Positions 33,129-43,484 of a stretch of DNA of 64,000 nt are shown in pieces (position 1 is the stretch's first letter; every line of letters begins with the position of its first letter). Made by a program: the position numbers and the translations under genes. This DNA is from Vibrio sp. Hep-1b-8 (GTDB lineage Bacteria; Pseudomonadota; Gammaproteobacteria; Enterobacterales; Vibrionaceae). The stretch lies in contig NZ_QEWN01000111.1 of NCBI RefSeq assembly GCF_006124995.1, positions 50,507 to 114,506 of the forward strand. The letters are read 5' to 3'. The notes below the pieces were generated by a model. It did not search any database. It was given only the letters and a program-made list of their open reading frames with translations, and had not been told where the DNA came from.

Positions 33129-35757
33129 ATGAGAAAGCGTCGTTACTCCCTAAGTATTCATATCACTACTCTATTTCTGGTTCTCACGACATTAGTGGAC
33201 TCGGTTCTTATTGCCATCAGTTACCGACATGCTCAGGATTTGTTAACCGGAAGTGCGAAAGAACTCAGCAGTGAAAACGCTCGACAGCTGGAATCCACGT
33301 TCCAGGTCAAAGCGGGGCCGATTCTTACCACTCTCGATTTTATGGCGATGAGTAGATCAATTGATGACCATTAGGCACCTGAAAAACATCAACTTTTCCT
33401 CGCCTCTCTCCATTTGATTTTTCAACGCAACCCAGGAGTCGTCGCACTTTTCTATGCTAACGATTCTGGTGACCTCACACTGATTCGCGCCCTTAGAACC
33501 AATGGCGACAGAGAACGATTTGATGCACCAGACAAAGCCGCGCTGATGATCAACACGACCAATCCGTCTGGTCTCAATCGTTTTACCTTCCTTGATGGCA
33601 GTTTCCGTAATGTTGGACAGCGCCAAAGCAATGACAATAAATTTGATCCACGCACTCGTCCGTGGTTCTCCAATGCAGACCTAGATGGCGAAATACGACT
33701 CACTGAGCCATATTTTTTTTACTTCCTGAAGACCAACGGAGTTACACTATCGCGTCGTTCGCCGGATGGTCAGAGTGTCGTTGGAGCAGATTTCACCTTA
33801 ACTTCGCTGTCTGAACAAATCAGTCGAATGGGACATTCGGAAAATACCAAGCTGACTCTATTTGACAATAAATTCAACATATTGGCCCATCACAATGTTG
33901 GCATAGAACAGAGTGGCGACGGCCGCCCCAGTGTTGATTTACTCAAAGACAGCGTATTTAGAACCGTCATCAACCGTAGTTCGAGCCAAATCATTTACGA
34001 AACGCTTGAGCACGATGACCAGAATTGGTCAGTGACGTTAACGCCAGTTAGCTTAAACAACAAAACCCGTTTGTTACTCGCTGAAGCGACACCTCAAGAT
34101 GATTTGCTCTCTTCATTGCTGTCAATGCGAGATAAGCAAGTTCGAGTCGCGGTCGCAATGTTGCTGATGAGCTTTGTTGTCGTTTGGTTAGTGGTACAAC
34201 GTTTGGCTAACCCGCTTCAGGCATTAGTGAGGCAGACCGACAACATCGCCCGTTTTGATTTTAAAAAGACTCGTTACACCAAAAGTGTCATCAAAGAAGT
34301 GGCCAACCTCACTCAATCTATCGAGTTGATGGAGCATACACTCTATGATTTACTCATGCTGCTTCGAGATACCGCCAGCAATCAAGATTTCGCAGTACTC
34401 GCTAAAACGATCGCCCATCAAAGTTTTTTAGTCACCAAGGCAGAAACTATCGTTCTCTTTACTCGCGATGACAAAGCAAACTCGCTGCTACCGTCAGCAA
34501 ACCAAGCCATTATTCCGTTCAAAATCGATATCAATCAGTTGATTCAATCTACACCTTGGGTCAGCACCGACTTAGCAAAAGGCGATATTGTCCATCTCAA
34601 CCGCGAAGATAACGTACTGGCGAAGTACAGAGAAATCCTCTATAACTCCGACATTTACCTATTCCCACTCCACAATCGGACTCATGAACTGATCGGTGTA
34701 CTGCTACTTGGTTATGAACGAGCCATCACCCCTGAACAATCAGATAAACACGCATTCCTCAAAGAACTGCTCAGTTTTGGCGCATTGGCAAAAGAGAATG
34801 TCGACCGTATCGAACAACAAAAAGAGATGCTCACCGCGTTTGTTGAGCTGATTGCTTCTGCCATTGATACCAAATCGCCGTACACCGGTAGTCACTGTCA
34901 GCGTATCCCTAAACTGACTGAAATGCTGGTTAAGGCTACCGAGCAAGATAACAGCTATTTTCCGCTGTTTAAGATGTCGAAACAGCAGTGGGAAGAGTTG
35001 CATCTCGCCTCTTGGCTGCATGATTGCGGTAAAGTCACCACGCAAGAATACGTAATAGACAAAGCGACGAAATTGGAAACCATATACGATCGGATCCACG
35101 AAGTCCGGATGCGTTTTGAATTGCTCAAAGCGCAAGCTGAAATCGACTATTGGAAAGCGCTATCTGCGGGGGGAGACGACAAGCCGTTGAAAGAAACGTT
35201 GACCCGTAAACAACAGCAACTCGATGATGACTTTTACTTCATTGCTGAATGTAATATCGGTGGTGAAAATATGAGTCAGGATGCTCTAGAACGCCTCAAG
35301 AAAATCAGTGCCTATAAATGGACAAGGACGTTAGATGACCAAGCTGGTGTCTCATGGATAGAAAAACAACGTGCCGGAAAGCCTAGCGATTTACCCGTTG
35401 AAGAGTCAATCCTCGCCGACAAACAAGTGCATCTCATTGAGTGGCAGAGTAACACTAAACCACAGGATTTTTGGCAAGAGGAGTTTGTATTGGTACCAGG
35501 CGATTGCCGATGTCTTTGAAGCTCTGACTTCAAGCAATAGGCCGTACAAAAAAGCCAAAACTCTATCTGAATCTGTAGAAATCATGACGGAGATGGCAAC
35601 AACGGGACACATTGATCCTAAGCTATATCTGATTTTTCTTGAACAACACATCGATCAACAATACGCAGAGATGTTTTTATCACCAAATCAGTTGGGTGAG
35701 ATTGACCGTGGAGCACATATCAAAAGAGTGAAAAGCTTCCTAAAATCCCATTTCTAA
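33129..35757 (+). pseudogene. Broken membrane HD-GYP-type signalling protein (c-di-GMP phosphodiesterase family)
   Basis: The reading order is that of a large Cache-sensor, HAMP, GAF-like, HD-GYP protein. A first membrane helix (ITTLFLVLTTLVDSVLIAISY), a periplasmic sensor, a second helix near 34,150, then the HD part with TKSPYTGSHCQRIPKLTEML and LASWLHDCGKVTTQEYV follow each other. Two lesions are visible. A TAG at 33372-33374 interrupts the frame and the same frame resumes directly after it, so one CAG-to-TAG change would explain it. Near 35,470-35,500 the frame shifts from QDFWQEEFVLVPG to YWYQAIADVFEALTSSNRPYKKAKTLSES. The intervening segment that normally carries HHE and GTGYP is missing. 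The product cannot be a working phosphodiesterase. Confidence 0.85.
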
Positions 35758-36039
35758 ACACTCCAACAATTTGCGAACCAAATTAGAGTAAATACGTCAT
35801 TTTTGTCTCTAAACGCAAAAACATGCTCTAGCTATAATTTTCAACAAGTTAGCTCACCAATGAGTCAATATTTAATCGATTGCCCTCTCAAAGGTTGATG
35901 TATATCAAAGAGTCATGGACAATACTCTGCCATCTGAACATTCAGCACCGTTTTTTGGCGTCAGCGTGAGCTGGCAGATTAAACAAGTGGCACGCTTTAT
36001 ATGGCTTTTGCCTATCAGTTTAATAGGCAGGACCGATTT

Positions 36040-36045
36040 TATAAT
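36040..36045 (+). promoter_or_regulatory. Probable -10 element of the zwf operon promoter
   Basis: TATAAT lies 82 bp upstream of zwf in the 369-bp spacer. No good -35 is seen, which would fit an activator-dependent promoter. A GCCTAT...ATAGGC inverted repeat (about 36010-36028) lies just upstream and could be an operator. I see no gene in 35758-36126. Confidence 0.4.
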
Positions 36046-36126
36046 TTGAGGTGTCGTTGATAGTGTTGGCTTACTTTAATGCCAGCCGACTAGGCACATG
36101 CTAACTACCTCGTTTCTAAGGGAAAG

Positions 36127-37632
36127 ATGATGGTAATACCAGAAAACAGCAGCATCGTTATTTTTGGTGCTTCGGGCGACTTAACCTATCGTAAGTTGAT
36201 CCCTGCTTTATATCACCTTTACTCAAACAAACAGCTGCCTGAGAACTTCGCTATCCTCGGCGTAAGTCGTACCGAGTACAGCGATGAGTCTTACCGTGAA
36301 AAGCTAAAACGCTCTCTTCAGGAAATGGAGAAGACTGAGCCGGCAACATTAGATGCTTTTATCAATCATCTGCATTACCAAGCGATCAACACCTCGGATA
36401 CTTCTGATTACTCTAAACTGTCGTCGCGTCTCAACCAATTGGCAGACCATTATCAGTTCGAGCAACGCAATACGCTATTCTACCTAGCAACGCCACCAAG
36501 CCTATACAGCATCATTCCAGCCAGCCTTGCTGCACACGGTTTGAACAATGAAGATGATGGCTGGAAACGCCTGATCATCGAGAAGCCGTTCGGTTACGAT
36601 CTTGCTTCCGCTCAGAAACTCGATAAAGAGATTCACGAGCATTTCCAAGAGCACCAAATCTATCGTATCGACCACTATTTGGGTAAAGAGACAGTACAAA
36701 ACCTTTTGGTATTCCGCTTCTCTAACGCGATGTTTGAACCACTATGGAACCGCAACTTCATCGACTACGTCGAAATCACAGGCGCAGAGTTCCTCGGTGT
36801 TGAAGAGCGTGGTGGTTATTACGATGGCTCTGGCGCTGTACGTGATATGTTCCAAAACCACCTATTGCAAGTACTGGCGATGGTAGGTATGGAGCCACCA
36901 GCGCAGATCAACGCTGACTCGATGCGTGATGAAGTGGTAAAAGTCCTTCAGTGCCTAAAACCACTTGAAGAAGATGACCTGCGTAACAACCTCGTTCTTG
37001 GTCAGTACACTGAATCAGATGTACGCGGTGAGTTCTTACCAGGCTACCGTAATGAACCTGGAGTTGCAGAAGATTCGCGTACCGAGACTTATGTAGGCCT
37101 GAAAGCATACATCAACAACTGGCGTTGGAACGGTGTTCCTTTCTACGTGCGTACAGGTAAACGTCTACCTACACGTGTTACTGAAGTGGTTATCCATTTC
37201 AAACAGACACCTCACCCGGTATTTGGTCAGAATGCACCTGAAAACAAGTTAATCATCCGCATCCAGCCAGACGAAGGCATCCAAATGAGCTTTGGTTTAA
37301 AAGAACCAGGCGCGGGTTTCCATGCCAAAGAAGTGAAAATGAACTTCCATTATGCTTCTCTGCAAGAAACGCAAATGCTGACAGCCTATGAGCGTTTACT
37401 GCTTGATGCACTAAACGGTGATGCGACGCTGTTTGCTCGTAGCGATGCGGTCGAAGCGTGCTGGAAATACGTTCAACCGATTCTAGACTTCAAACAAGAC
37501 CCACAAGCTCTATTTGGTTACGCTTGTGGTACATGGGGACCAAAAGAGTCTGATGACTTACTGCAACGTGACAATCGTGCATGGCGCTTCCCTTGTAAAA
37601 ACTTAACTGACACGGATTACTGTGAACTATGA
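36127..37632 (+). CDS. zwf: Glucose-6-phosphate 1-dehydrogenase
   Basis: This cytoplasmic enzyme oxidises glucose 6-phosphate with NADP to 6-phosphogluconolactone, opening the oxidative pentose phosphate and Entner-Doudoroff routes. The length of 501 residues is normal. Motifs are [20 protein letters not shown] (Rossmann), the EKPFGYDL substrate/coenzyme segment and the active-site signature [21 protein letters not shown] precedes the start; the second ATG (36130) is equally possible. The stop overlaps the pgl start by 4 bp, so zwf-pgl-gnd form one operon. Confidence 0.97.
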   Translation: MMVIPENSSIVIFGASGDLTYRKLIPALYHLYSNKQLPENFAILGVSRTEYSDESYREKLKRSLQEMEKTEPATLDAFINHLHYQAINTSDTSDYSKLSSRLNQLADHYQFEQRNTLFYLATPPSLYSIIPASLAAHGLNNEDDGWKRLIIEKPFGYDLASAQKLDKEIHEHFQEHQIYRIDHYLGKETVQNLLVFRFSNAMFEPLWNRNFIDYVEITGAEFLGVEERGGYYDGSGAVRDMFQNHLLQVLAMVGMEPPAQINADSMRDEVVKVLQCLKPLEEDDLRNNLVLGQYTESDVRGEFLPGYRNEPGVAEDSRTETYVGLKAYINNWRWNGVPFYVRTGKRLPTRVTEVVIHFKQTPHPVFGQNAPENKLIIRIQPDEGIQMSFGLKEPGAGFHAKEVKMNFHYASLQETQMLTAYERLLLDALNGDATLFARSDAVEACWKYVQPILDFKQDPQALFGYACGTWGPKESDDLLQRDNRAWRFPCKNLTDTDYCEL

Positions 37633-38345
37633 TTAATCACAAGATTTTTCCAACCGCTGAACAAGTGGTGGCAAGCTTAGCTGACGACATGAAAGCCTAT
37701 AGCGAACTTGGCCGACCTGTCCATATTTCACTCTCTGGCGGTAGCACGCCGAAGATGCTATTTAAACTATTGGCAAGTGACACTTACGCGACATCCATTC
37801 AATGGAACAACCTGCACTTCTGGTGGGGTGATGAGCGCTGTGTGGCACCAGACGATGTAGAAAGCAACTATGGCGAGGCCAACGCCTTACTGTTTAGCCA
37901 AGTCAATCTTCCTCGCGAAAACATCCACCGTATTCGCGGCGAAGATGAGCCAGCCGTTGAAGCAAAACGCTTTGCTGAAGAAATGGCTACCGTGATCCCA
38001 TGTGAAAATGGCACTCCTGTGTTTGACTGGATTCTACTCGGCGTTGGGGCAGATGGTCACACTGCATCCCTGTTCCCAAATCAAACAAATTACCAGGATG
38101 AGAACTTATCTGTGCTTGCCTCTCACCCTGAGTCAGGACAAATTCGCGTTTCAAAAACCGCAAAAGTGTTGGAAACAGCGAAACGCATCAGCTACCTCGT
38201 ACTTGGTGCAGGCAAAGTTGACATTGTAAACGAAATTTATACTACTCCGGCGAATGAGCTGCCTTATCCAGCAGCAAAAATCCAGTCAAAAACTGGTCTA
38301 ACGGAATGGTACTTAGATTCAGACGCAGCAGCAAAAATCGCGTAA
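37629..38345 (+). CDS. pgl: 6-phosphogluconolactonase
   Basis: This cytoplasmic enzyme hydrolyses 6-phosphogluconolactone to 6-phosphogluconate. The product is 238 residues of the DevB/SOL type. Family motifs are [39 protein letters not shown] and the catalytic [18 protein letters not shown]. It overlaps zwf by 4 bp and precedes gnd by 34 bp, giving the complete oxidative pentose phosphate branch in pathway order. Confidence 0.95.
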   Translation: MINHKIFPTAEQVVASLADDMKAYSELGRPVHISLSGGSTPKMLFKLLASDTYATSIQWNNLHFWWGDERCVAPDDVESNYGEANALLFSQVNLPRENIHRIRGEDEPAVEAKRFAEEMATVIPCENGTPVFDWILLGVGADGHTASLFPNQTNYQDENLSVLASHPESGQIRVSKTAKVLETAKRISYLVLGAGKVDIVNEIYTTPANELPYPAAKIQSKTGLTEWYLDSDAAAKIA

Positions 38346-38379
38346 TGCGAGCGCGTAAATAGAAAATTGGAGAGAAAAA

Positions 38380-39828
38380 ATGAAAGGTGATATCGGTGTA
38401 ATTGGCCTAGCAGTAATGGGTCAAAACCTTATCCTAAACATGAACGACCATGGTTTCAAAGTGGTTGCTCACAACCGTACTGCTGCGAAAGTAGACGAGT
38501 TCCTAGAAGGCCCAGCTAAAGGTACTAACATCATTGGTGCTTATTCACTAGAAGAGCTAGTTGAGAAACTAGAAACACCGCGTAAAGTGATGCTCATGGT
38601 ACGTGCAGGTGAAGTTGTAGATACATTTATCGAAGCGCTAGCACCACTTCTTGAGAAAGGTGACATCATCATTGATGGTGGTAACACCAACTACCCAGAC
38701 ACTAACCGCCGTGTTGCTGCACTACGTGAGAAAGGCATTCACTTTATCGGTACAGGTGTTTCTGGTGGCGAAGAAGGTGCTCGTTTTGGACCTTCGATCA
38801 TGCCGGGTGGTTCTCCTGAAGCATGGGAAGCGGTAAAACCTATCTTCCAAAGCATCTCTGCTAAAACTGACGCGGGCGAGCCTTGTTGTGACTGGGTTGG
38901 TAACGACGGCGCTGGCCACTTCGTTAAAATGGTTCACAACGGTATCGAATACGGCGACATGCAGCTTATCACTGAAGCGTACCAGTTCATGAAAGATGGC
39001 TTAGGTATGTCTGCTGACGAGATGCAAGCGGTATTCGCTGAATGGAACAAAACCGAATTGGATAGCTACCTAGTAGAAATTACGGCTGATATCCTAGGCT
39101 ACAAAGACGAAGACGGTGAGCCTCTAGTAGAGAAGATCCTAGACACTGCTGGTCAAAAAGGTACCGGTAAATGGACGGGTATCAACGCACTAGACCTAGG
39201 CATTCCACTGACGCTAATCTCTGAATCCGTTTTCTCTCGCTGCCTATCTGCGCTAAAAGATCAGCGTGTTGAAGCAGAATCTTTATTCGGCAAAACTATC
39301 ACACCAGTAGAAGGGGATAAGCAAGAGTGGGTTGATGCACTTCGCCAAGCTCTACTTGCATCTAAGATCATCTCTTACGCTCAAGGCTTTATGCTAATGC
39401 GTGAAGCGTCAAACGAGAACGGCTGGGAGTTAAATTACGGTAACGTAGCGCTAATGTGGCGTGGCGGTTGTATCATCCGTTCTGCTTTCCTAGGTAACAT
39501 CCGTGATGCGTATGAAGCGAACCCTGACATCGCGTTCCTAGGTTCAGACGATTACTTCAAAGGCATTCTACAAAATAGCCTAAGCGCTTGGCGTAAAGTT
39601 GCAGCAAAATCATTGGAAGCGGGTATCCCAATGCCTTGTACCATCTCTGCTCTCTCTTTCCTAGACGGTTATACAACAGCTCGCCTGCCAGCTAACCTTC
39701 TGCAAGCGCAGCGTGACTACTTCGGTGCTCACACCTACGAACGCATTGACCGTCCACGTGGTGAGTTCTTCCACACTAACTGGACTGGTACAGGCGGAGA
39801 TACAGCCTCTACAACTTACGATGTGTAA
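38380..39828 (+). CDS. gnd: 6-phosphogluconate dehydrogenase, decarboxylating
   Basis: This enzyme converts 6-phosphogluconate to ribulose 5-phosphate, CO2 and NADPH. The product has 482 residues. Motifs are IGLAVMGQNLILNMNDHG (NADP binding), VSGGEEGARFGPSIMPGG, the catalytic Lys-containing GAGHFVKMVHNGIEYGDMQ and the signature ILDTAGQKGTGKWT. A GGAGAG ribosome site precedes the start. It is the last gene of zwf-pgl-gnd, and a strong terminator follows. Codon choice looks highly biased, as in well-expressed genes. Confidence 0.97.
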   Translation: MKGDIGVIGLAVMGQNLILNMNDHGFKVVAHNRTAAKVDEFLEGPAKGTNIIGAYSLEELVEKLETPRKVMLMVRAGEVVDTFIEALAPLLEKGDIIIDGGNTNYPDTNRRVAALREKGIHFIGTGVSGGEEGARFGPSIMPGGSPEAWEAVKPIFQSISAKTDAGEPCCDWVGNDGAGHFVKMVHNGIEYGDMQLITEAYQFMKDGLGMSADEMQAVFAEWNKTELDSYLVEITADILGYKDEDGEPLVEKILDTAGQKGTGKWTGINALDLGIPLTLISESVFSRCLSALKDQRVEAESLFGKTITPVEGDKQEWVDALRQALLASKIISYAQGFMLMREASNENGWELNYGNVALMWRGGCIIRSAFLGNIRDAYEANPDIAFLGSDDYFKGILQNSLSAWRKVAAKSLEAGIPMPCTISALSFLDGYTTARLPANLLQAQRDYFGAHTYERIDRPRGEFFHTNWTGTGGDTASTTYDV

Positions 39829-39848
39829 TCTAAGTTAAATTTGCCGCA

Positions 39849-39880
39849 AAGCCGATTTGGTAATCAAATCGGCTTTTTTA
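39849..39880 (+). terminator. Rho-independent terminator of zwf-pgl-gnd
   Basis: The 11-bp perfect stem AAGCCGATTTG / CAAATCGGCTT with a 5-nt loop is followed by TTTTTA, 20 bp past the gnd stop. Confidence 0.92.
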
Positions 39881-40283
39881 TTATCGGTTCATCCAGCGAA
39901 TTCATCATTACTCAATAATTCACTACTATAATTAAAGCAAAACAATCACTTATCAAAATGCCATATGCGCAAATAAAAATGAAAGAAAATAGAATATTAC
40001 TTTATTATGTATATCATTGGTTTTTATTAATAAATTATTGCAAACTAATTAACGATATTTATCGATAAACTATCGATTTAATATATATCCCGTCAAGCGT
40101 TCCCTATTCAATCCTTTGTTCCGCACAAATACTAGCTATTGCGTAGTTCAAAGATAAAAGGCACTAAACTATTGGTGGGTTGTAGGATAAGAGCAAGCAT
40201 CAATGGTTGGCAGCGAATCCCAGTGGGTCTCGATGTAAGAGGCTGATGGGTGAATTGGCGAAAAGTCCCTGTCAAACGTACGA
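39881..40283. other. AT-rich intergenic region, no gene recognised
   Basis: The sequence is very AT-rich, with several ATCGAT-type short palindromes near 40055-40080 and many short A/T runs. No reading frame with protein-like composition is present. It marks the start of an AT-rich patch that runs to about 41,120, lower in GC than its neighbours. Confidence 0.4.
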
Positions 40284-40466
40284 TTAATAGTATTCTTCAT
40301 CCTTATAAAGCTCACTGATGAAATCCAGCTCTTCATCTGAGAGCAATTGCCCGGACTTATCCATTTCACTCAGGATTTTGTCAACTTCGTGCTTGATGTT
40401 TCGGAGCTGCTGGTCATTGAGTCCTTCCAACTCTGATTTTATTTCACTAAACTTCATTCCGTTCAT
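40284..40466 (-). CDS. Small acidic hypothetical protein, 60 aa
   Basis: MNGMKFSEIKSELEGLNDQ opens a 60-residue, highly charged, helical protein ending ELDFISELYKDEEYY. GGTGA lies at ribosome-site distance from the ATG. The heptad-like spacing of Leu and Ile suggests a coiled coil or helical hairpin. Composition is protein-like and the frame is well defined, but I know no family. It lies in an AT-rich patch of small orphan genes. It might be the acidic member of a toxin-antitoxin or an anti-restriction-type protein; neither is supported by visible partners. Confidence 0.5.
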   Translation of the reverse strand: MNGMKFSEIKSELEGLNDQQLRNIKHEVDKILSEMDKSGQLLSDEELDFISELYKDEEYY

Positions 40467-40879
40467 ACAGTCACCAGAAAAGTGAGATTAATTGAGATAA
40501 TTTACACCATATCTTTATAAAAAAATATAATTCAAAATAAAGAAATACAATTCAAAGAAATGACATAAAAAATTTTATTCGGACTTAAGGCTACCATAAA
40601 ATTCATGATTAACTTTAGTTGATTTACATTAACACAGCAATAATTAACCTTAATAACCCAATAGGACTAATTAGAATGCTTTTATCTAAATCTTTGAAAT
40701 TATTTTTATGTTAATTTAACCAACATCTCTAATTTGATAACTGTACACGGTAAATTGCAAAGATTGGCGCAATAGCTAAGGATTGAGAAGAGGAAATTAC
40801 GTGGAAAATCGGATAAGGTAAAAAGAGCCATACCTCCCAGCGTTGAGAGGTACTGTAGATATAAGTCGTATCAAACCGT
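40467..40879. other. AT-rich intergenic region, no gene recognised
   Basis: AT-rich sequence with long A/T runs separates two small minus-strand reading frames. Short frames exist in the last 150 bp but they overlap one another and have no convincing ribosome site. Confidence 0.35.
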
Positions 40880-41122
40880 TTATCGACGAACCAAAGTTTG
40901 ACCATCGACAAAGCCGATGCTTTTTATCTCGCGATGTTTGATGTTCCTTATTACACTCCAATCGAGGTGTGATTGAGAGAAAGAGCAATAGATATGCCGA
41001 CCTCCGGATAACTCCGTTTTTAAGAAATCTTCCAACGACTGAACATTAGACGCAATAAACAGATCTCTTTCATCAATTAGCGGTGTTTTTTCAAAGGCGA
41101 TGGGTGAGTAGTGTGTGAGCAT
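40880..41122 (-). CDS. Small hypothetical protein, 80 aa
   Basis: MLTHYSPIAFEKTPLIDERDLFIASNV begins an 80-residue protein containing SLEDFLKTELSGGRHIYCSFSQSHLDW and ending GFVDGQTLVRR. Its composition is soluble and ordinary. GAGGA stands about 10 bases before the ATG. No domain recognised. It is the only frame in this patch besides the 60-residue gene that looks like protein, and it may be a decayed or very local gene. Confidence 0.4.
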   Translation of the reverse strand: MLTHYSPIAFEKTPLIDERDLFIASNVQSLEDFLKTELSGGRHIYCSFSQSHLDWSVIRNIKHREIKSIGFVDGQTLVRR

Positions 41123-41265
41123 ATATGTTTTATCCTCTAGGCCAGTACAGTGCTGGCTTTGTGTAAGGCAAAGTGAATAACCTCCTTTTATTTATCTCCT
41201 ACAAGTATTGTATTACAAATGGTTCATGAACTTGGGAAAGACATCCTTTCCAAAATGGAAACGGC

Positions 41266-41287
41266 AAGAGCGCCATTAGGCGCTCTT
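41266..41287 (-). terminator. Hairpin containing the stop codon of the small membrane protein gene
   Basis: AAGAGCGCC / GGCGCTCTT is a 9-bp perfect stem whose 4-nt loop contains the gene's TAA stop codon (41276-41278). The T-run is weak (TTGCCGTTTCC on the minus strand), so termination may be partial. Confidence 0.5.
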
Positions 41288-41467
41288 CTGTTTATCGTTT
41301 CCTTTGAACTTATCGGTGACATAGAGAGCAAAACTGGCAATCAGTGCGATCACCGACACGGTAAAAAGAGCTGGCATGCTCAGGATCCATGCAAACGTCG
41401 CGGCAAGAAATGCGATGAAGGTAATCATGCGACTGCTTGACATTACTCTGCCTAGTTTTCTGTTCAT
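41276..41467 (-). CDS. Small inner-membrane protein, 63 aa
   Basis: The protein has a short basic N-terminus (MNRKLGRVMSSSR) and two adjoining hydrophobic segments (MITFIAFLAATFAWILSM and LFTVSVIALIASFALYV), then a charged tail (TDKFKGNDKQKSA). It should form a helical hairpin in the inner membrane. A perfect AGGAGG ribosome site lies 4-5 bases before the ATG, which strongly supports translation. No family recognised. Confidence 0.7.
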   Translation of the reverse strand: MNRKLGRVMSSSRMITFIAFLAATFAWILSMPALFTVSVIALIASFALYVTDKFKGNDKQKSA

Positions 41468-41619
41468 AACGCCTCCTAAGTATCAACAAAGGGACATGGC
41501 TATAACATTAATCGGCCATGTTTTGACCAATTCATTATGCCGTAATGTAAGCTAAATAAACCTAAATCAAACTCAAAATAACTCGGTATGTGGCACTCCG
41601 CAATGAGCTAGTCGACGCG

Positions 41620-42384
41620 TTACCAATAGACATCAACAAAGAAATAGACGGTCATCACTATGCTCGACAAGGCGACAAACCCTTTCACGTAAACCTGCTC
41701 CACTTTTCGCGATACACGAGCGGCAACATAGCCCCCCGAAAGCGTTCCTAACATCACAGCAAAGCCTCTAGGCCAATCAATCGCGCCATCTAGAACGAAC
41801 ACGACAATGGCAATAATTGAAACACATGAAGAGATAAGCAACTTCAGGCCGTTCATCTGGTTGATATCGTTATGTCCGGCCAAGACTAAGTAGCTGAGGA
41901 CGATAACGCCCAGCCCAGCATTGAAGAATCCCCCATATGCGGAAACCAGAATCAATAACAACGTAATGGAGATCACCGCCCATATCGGACTCAGCGACGC
42001 CGTTCTCGCCGCTTGACTGACCCAATGACTGATTTTATTGCCAAAAACAAATAGCAAGGTAGCAAACAATAGCAGCCATGGTATGGCGACCAAAAACTGC
42101 TGCTCAGACACACTCAGAAGCAAGTAAGCTCCAATGGCGCCGCCAAGGAGACTGAAGAAGATCATTGATTTCAATGCACTAGCCGACTGAGCGATGTCCT
42201 GACGAAATCCGTAGGTACCGCTGATATAACCTGCGCATGCCGCGAAGGTATTGGTCGCATTAGCAATCACAGGAGGTACACCAACAAACATGAGTGCAGG
42301 AAACGTGATAAAGCTTCCACCGCCCGCAATACTGTTAAGTATACCGCCCAGAACACCAGCGCCAAATAGTAGAATCCATTCCAT
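41620..42384 (-). CDS. TSUP family (TauE/SafE) membrane transporter
   Basis: The product has 254 residues and about eight membrane helices. The opening LLFGAGVLGGILNSIAGGGSFITFPALMFVGVPPVIANATNTFAACAGY is the TSUP signature, and the second half repeats it (SAYGGFFNAGLGVIVLSYLVLAGHNDINQMNGLKLLISS). TSUP proteins move sulfite, sulfoacetate or related anions; which one cannot be read here. It seems monocistronic. Confidence 0.9.
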   Translation of the reverse strand: MEWILLFGAGVLGGILNSIAGGGSFITFPALMFVGVPPVIANATNTFAACAGYISGTYGFRQDIAQSASALKSMIFFSLLGGAIGAYLLLSVSEQQFLVAIPWLLLFATLLFVFGNKISHWVSQAARTASLSPIWAVISITLLLILVSAYGGFFNAGLGVIVLSYLVLAGHNDINQMNGLKLLISSCVSIIAIVVFVLDGAIDWPRGFAVMLGTLSGGYVAARVSRKVEQVYVKGFVALSSIVMTVYFFVDVYW

Positions 42385-42471
42385 TTTGGTTACGAGTTTT
42401 TATTAGGGGTTAACTACTCTAACCTGCTCTTTCCATTGAACAAATAGAGATGAGTAAATTTTGTGCTCAAG

Positions 42472-43302
42472 CTACTGAATATCTAACGCGATTGCTTTCC
42501 AGTCCCGTAACTCATCTCGGTAGTATTGAGTCTGCTTTGTGGTCATGGTGTTGATGACTTTGACCAAGTACTGATTCGCGATCTGTTTATTGTGGTCGAT
42601 TTTCTGTTCCAACTCTGGCGCATAGAAGCTATCAGGATTGAACATTAGCTTGTTAAACTCTGGTTGAAACTTGTTGATATCAAGTCGATTGGTCAGTAAT
42701 GCGTTCATCTCTATGCGCATCTTGGTCTGATGATCAATCCAGTCATGTGATGTGACGTAAAGCGCTGCCACCCACTCATCGAGCAAGCTTTGCTGTTGGT
42801 CGGTAAGGTCACCTATCCATGTTTCGAGATTCTCTTCTATTCGCTCTCGGTAACGTTGTTTTACTTCTGGTTCACTCAGTGGCTGGTATCTTTTTTTGTA
42901 TTTGGTATGACGAACACGAATACTGTCCATAAGCTGTCCGACTTGACTGTCAGACAACTCACGCGCAACAGAATACAGTTCGGGTGCAACTCTCGTCACA
43001 AGACGCTGAGAATGGTTGTGAAACTTTATCTCTTGCTGTTCGAGTTGTTGCAGTGTAAATGTGCTCGGTTCTATCTCGATGAGCTCATCAAGATGCTCGA
43101 TATAATTGGGGATTTCTTCACGTCGGTGCCATTCACTAAGAACTGCCACCTTCTGACTCACTAGCTCTTCCTGTTCATCGTTTAACTCAACATAGTCATC
43201 TAAATACTCCAGCAACAACCAATCCATGTTGTTGTAGACAAACTTAGAGCTACAACCAATTAGGGACAAACAAATTACCAATAGTAATGCGAGTTTTTTC
43301 AT
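42472..43302 (-). CDS. DUF6279-type outer-membrane/periplasmic lipoprotein
   Basis: The 276-residue product has a lipoprotein signal peptide with lipobox LSLIGC-SS (cysteine at residue 17), so it is lipid-anchored. The mature part starts KFVYNNMDWLLLEYLDDYVELNDEQEELV, the hallmark of the DUF6279 family, and is otherwise helical and highly charged (QRYRERIEENLETWIGDLTDQQQSLLDEWV). No function is established for the family. A weak relation to proteins that bind outer-membrane components is speculative. Confidence 0.85.
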   Translation of the reverse strand: MKKLALLLVICLSLIGCSSKFVYNNMDWLLLEYLDDYVELNDEQEELVSQKVAVLSEWHRREEIPNYIEHLDELIEIEPSTFTLQQLEQQEIKFHNHSQRLVTRVAPELYSVARELSDSQVGQLMDSIRVRHTKYKKRYQPLSEPEVKQRYRERIEENLETWIGDLTDQQQSLLDEWVAALYVTSHDWIDHQTKMRIEMNALLTNRLDINKFQPEFNKLMFNPDSFYAPELEQKIDHNKQIANQYLVKVINTMTTKQTQYYRDELRDWKAIALDIQ

Positions 43303-43484
43303 TGCTTCTTCCTACGCAACGCACTGCTAGAACCATTATTATTACCATAGACACAATCTTCCTTTGTGTCTGCGACAATTTATCACTGAGTGGGCAACCC
43401 TATCTCAATTATTGCTAAATAAAATAGTCGATATGTTACCGATGCCGGATATAATAGCCAGCTCAGAAACGATCAGGTAATAAC

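Noticed and set aside
33708..33726. T-run in the HD-GYP gene as a third frameshift
   Set aside because: The frame remains open through the run, so it is not a lesion.
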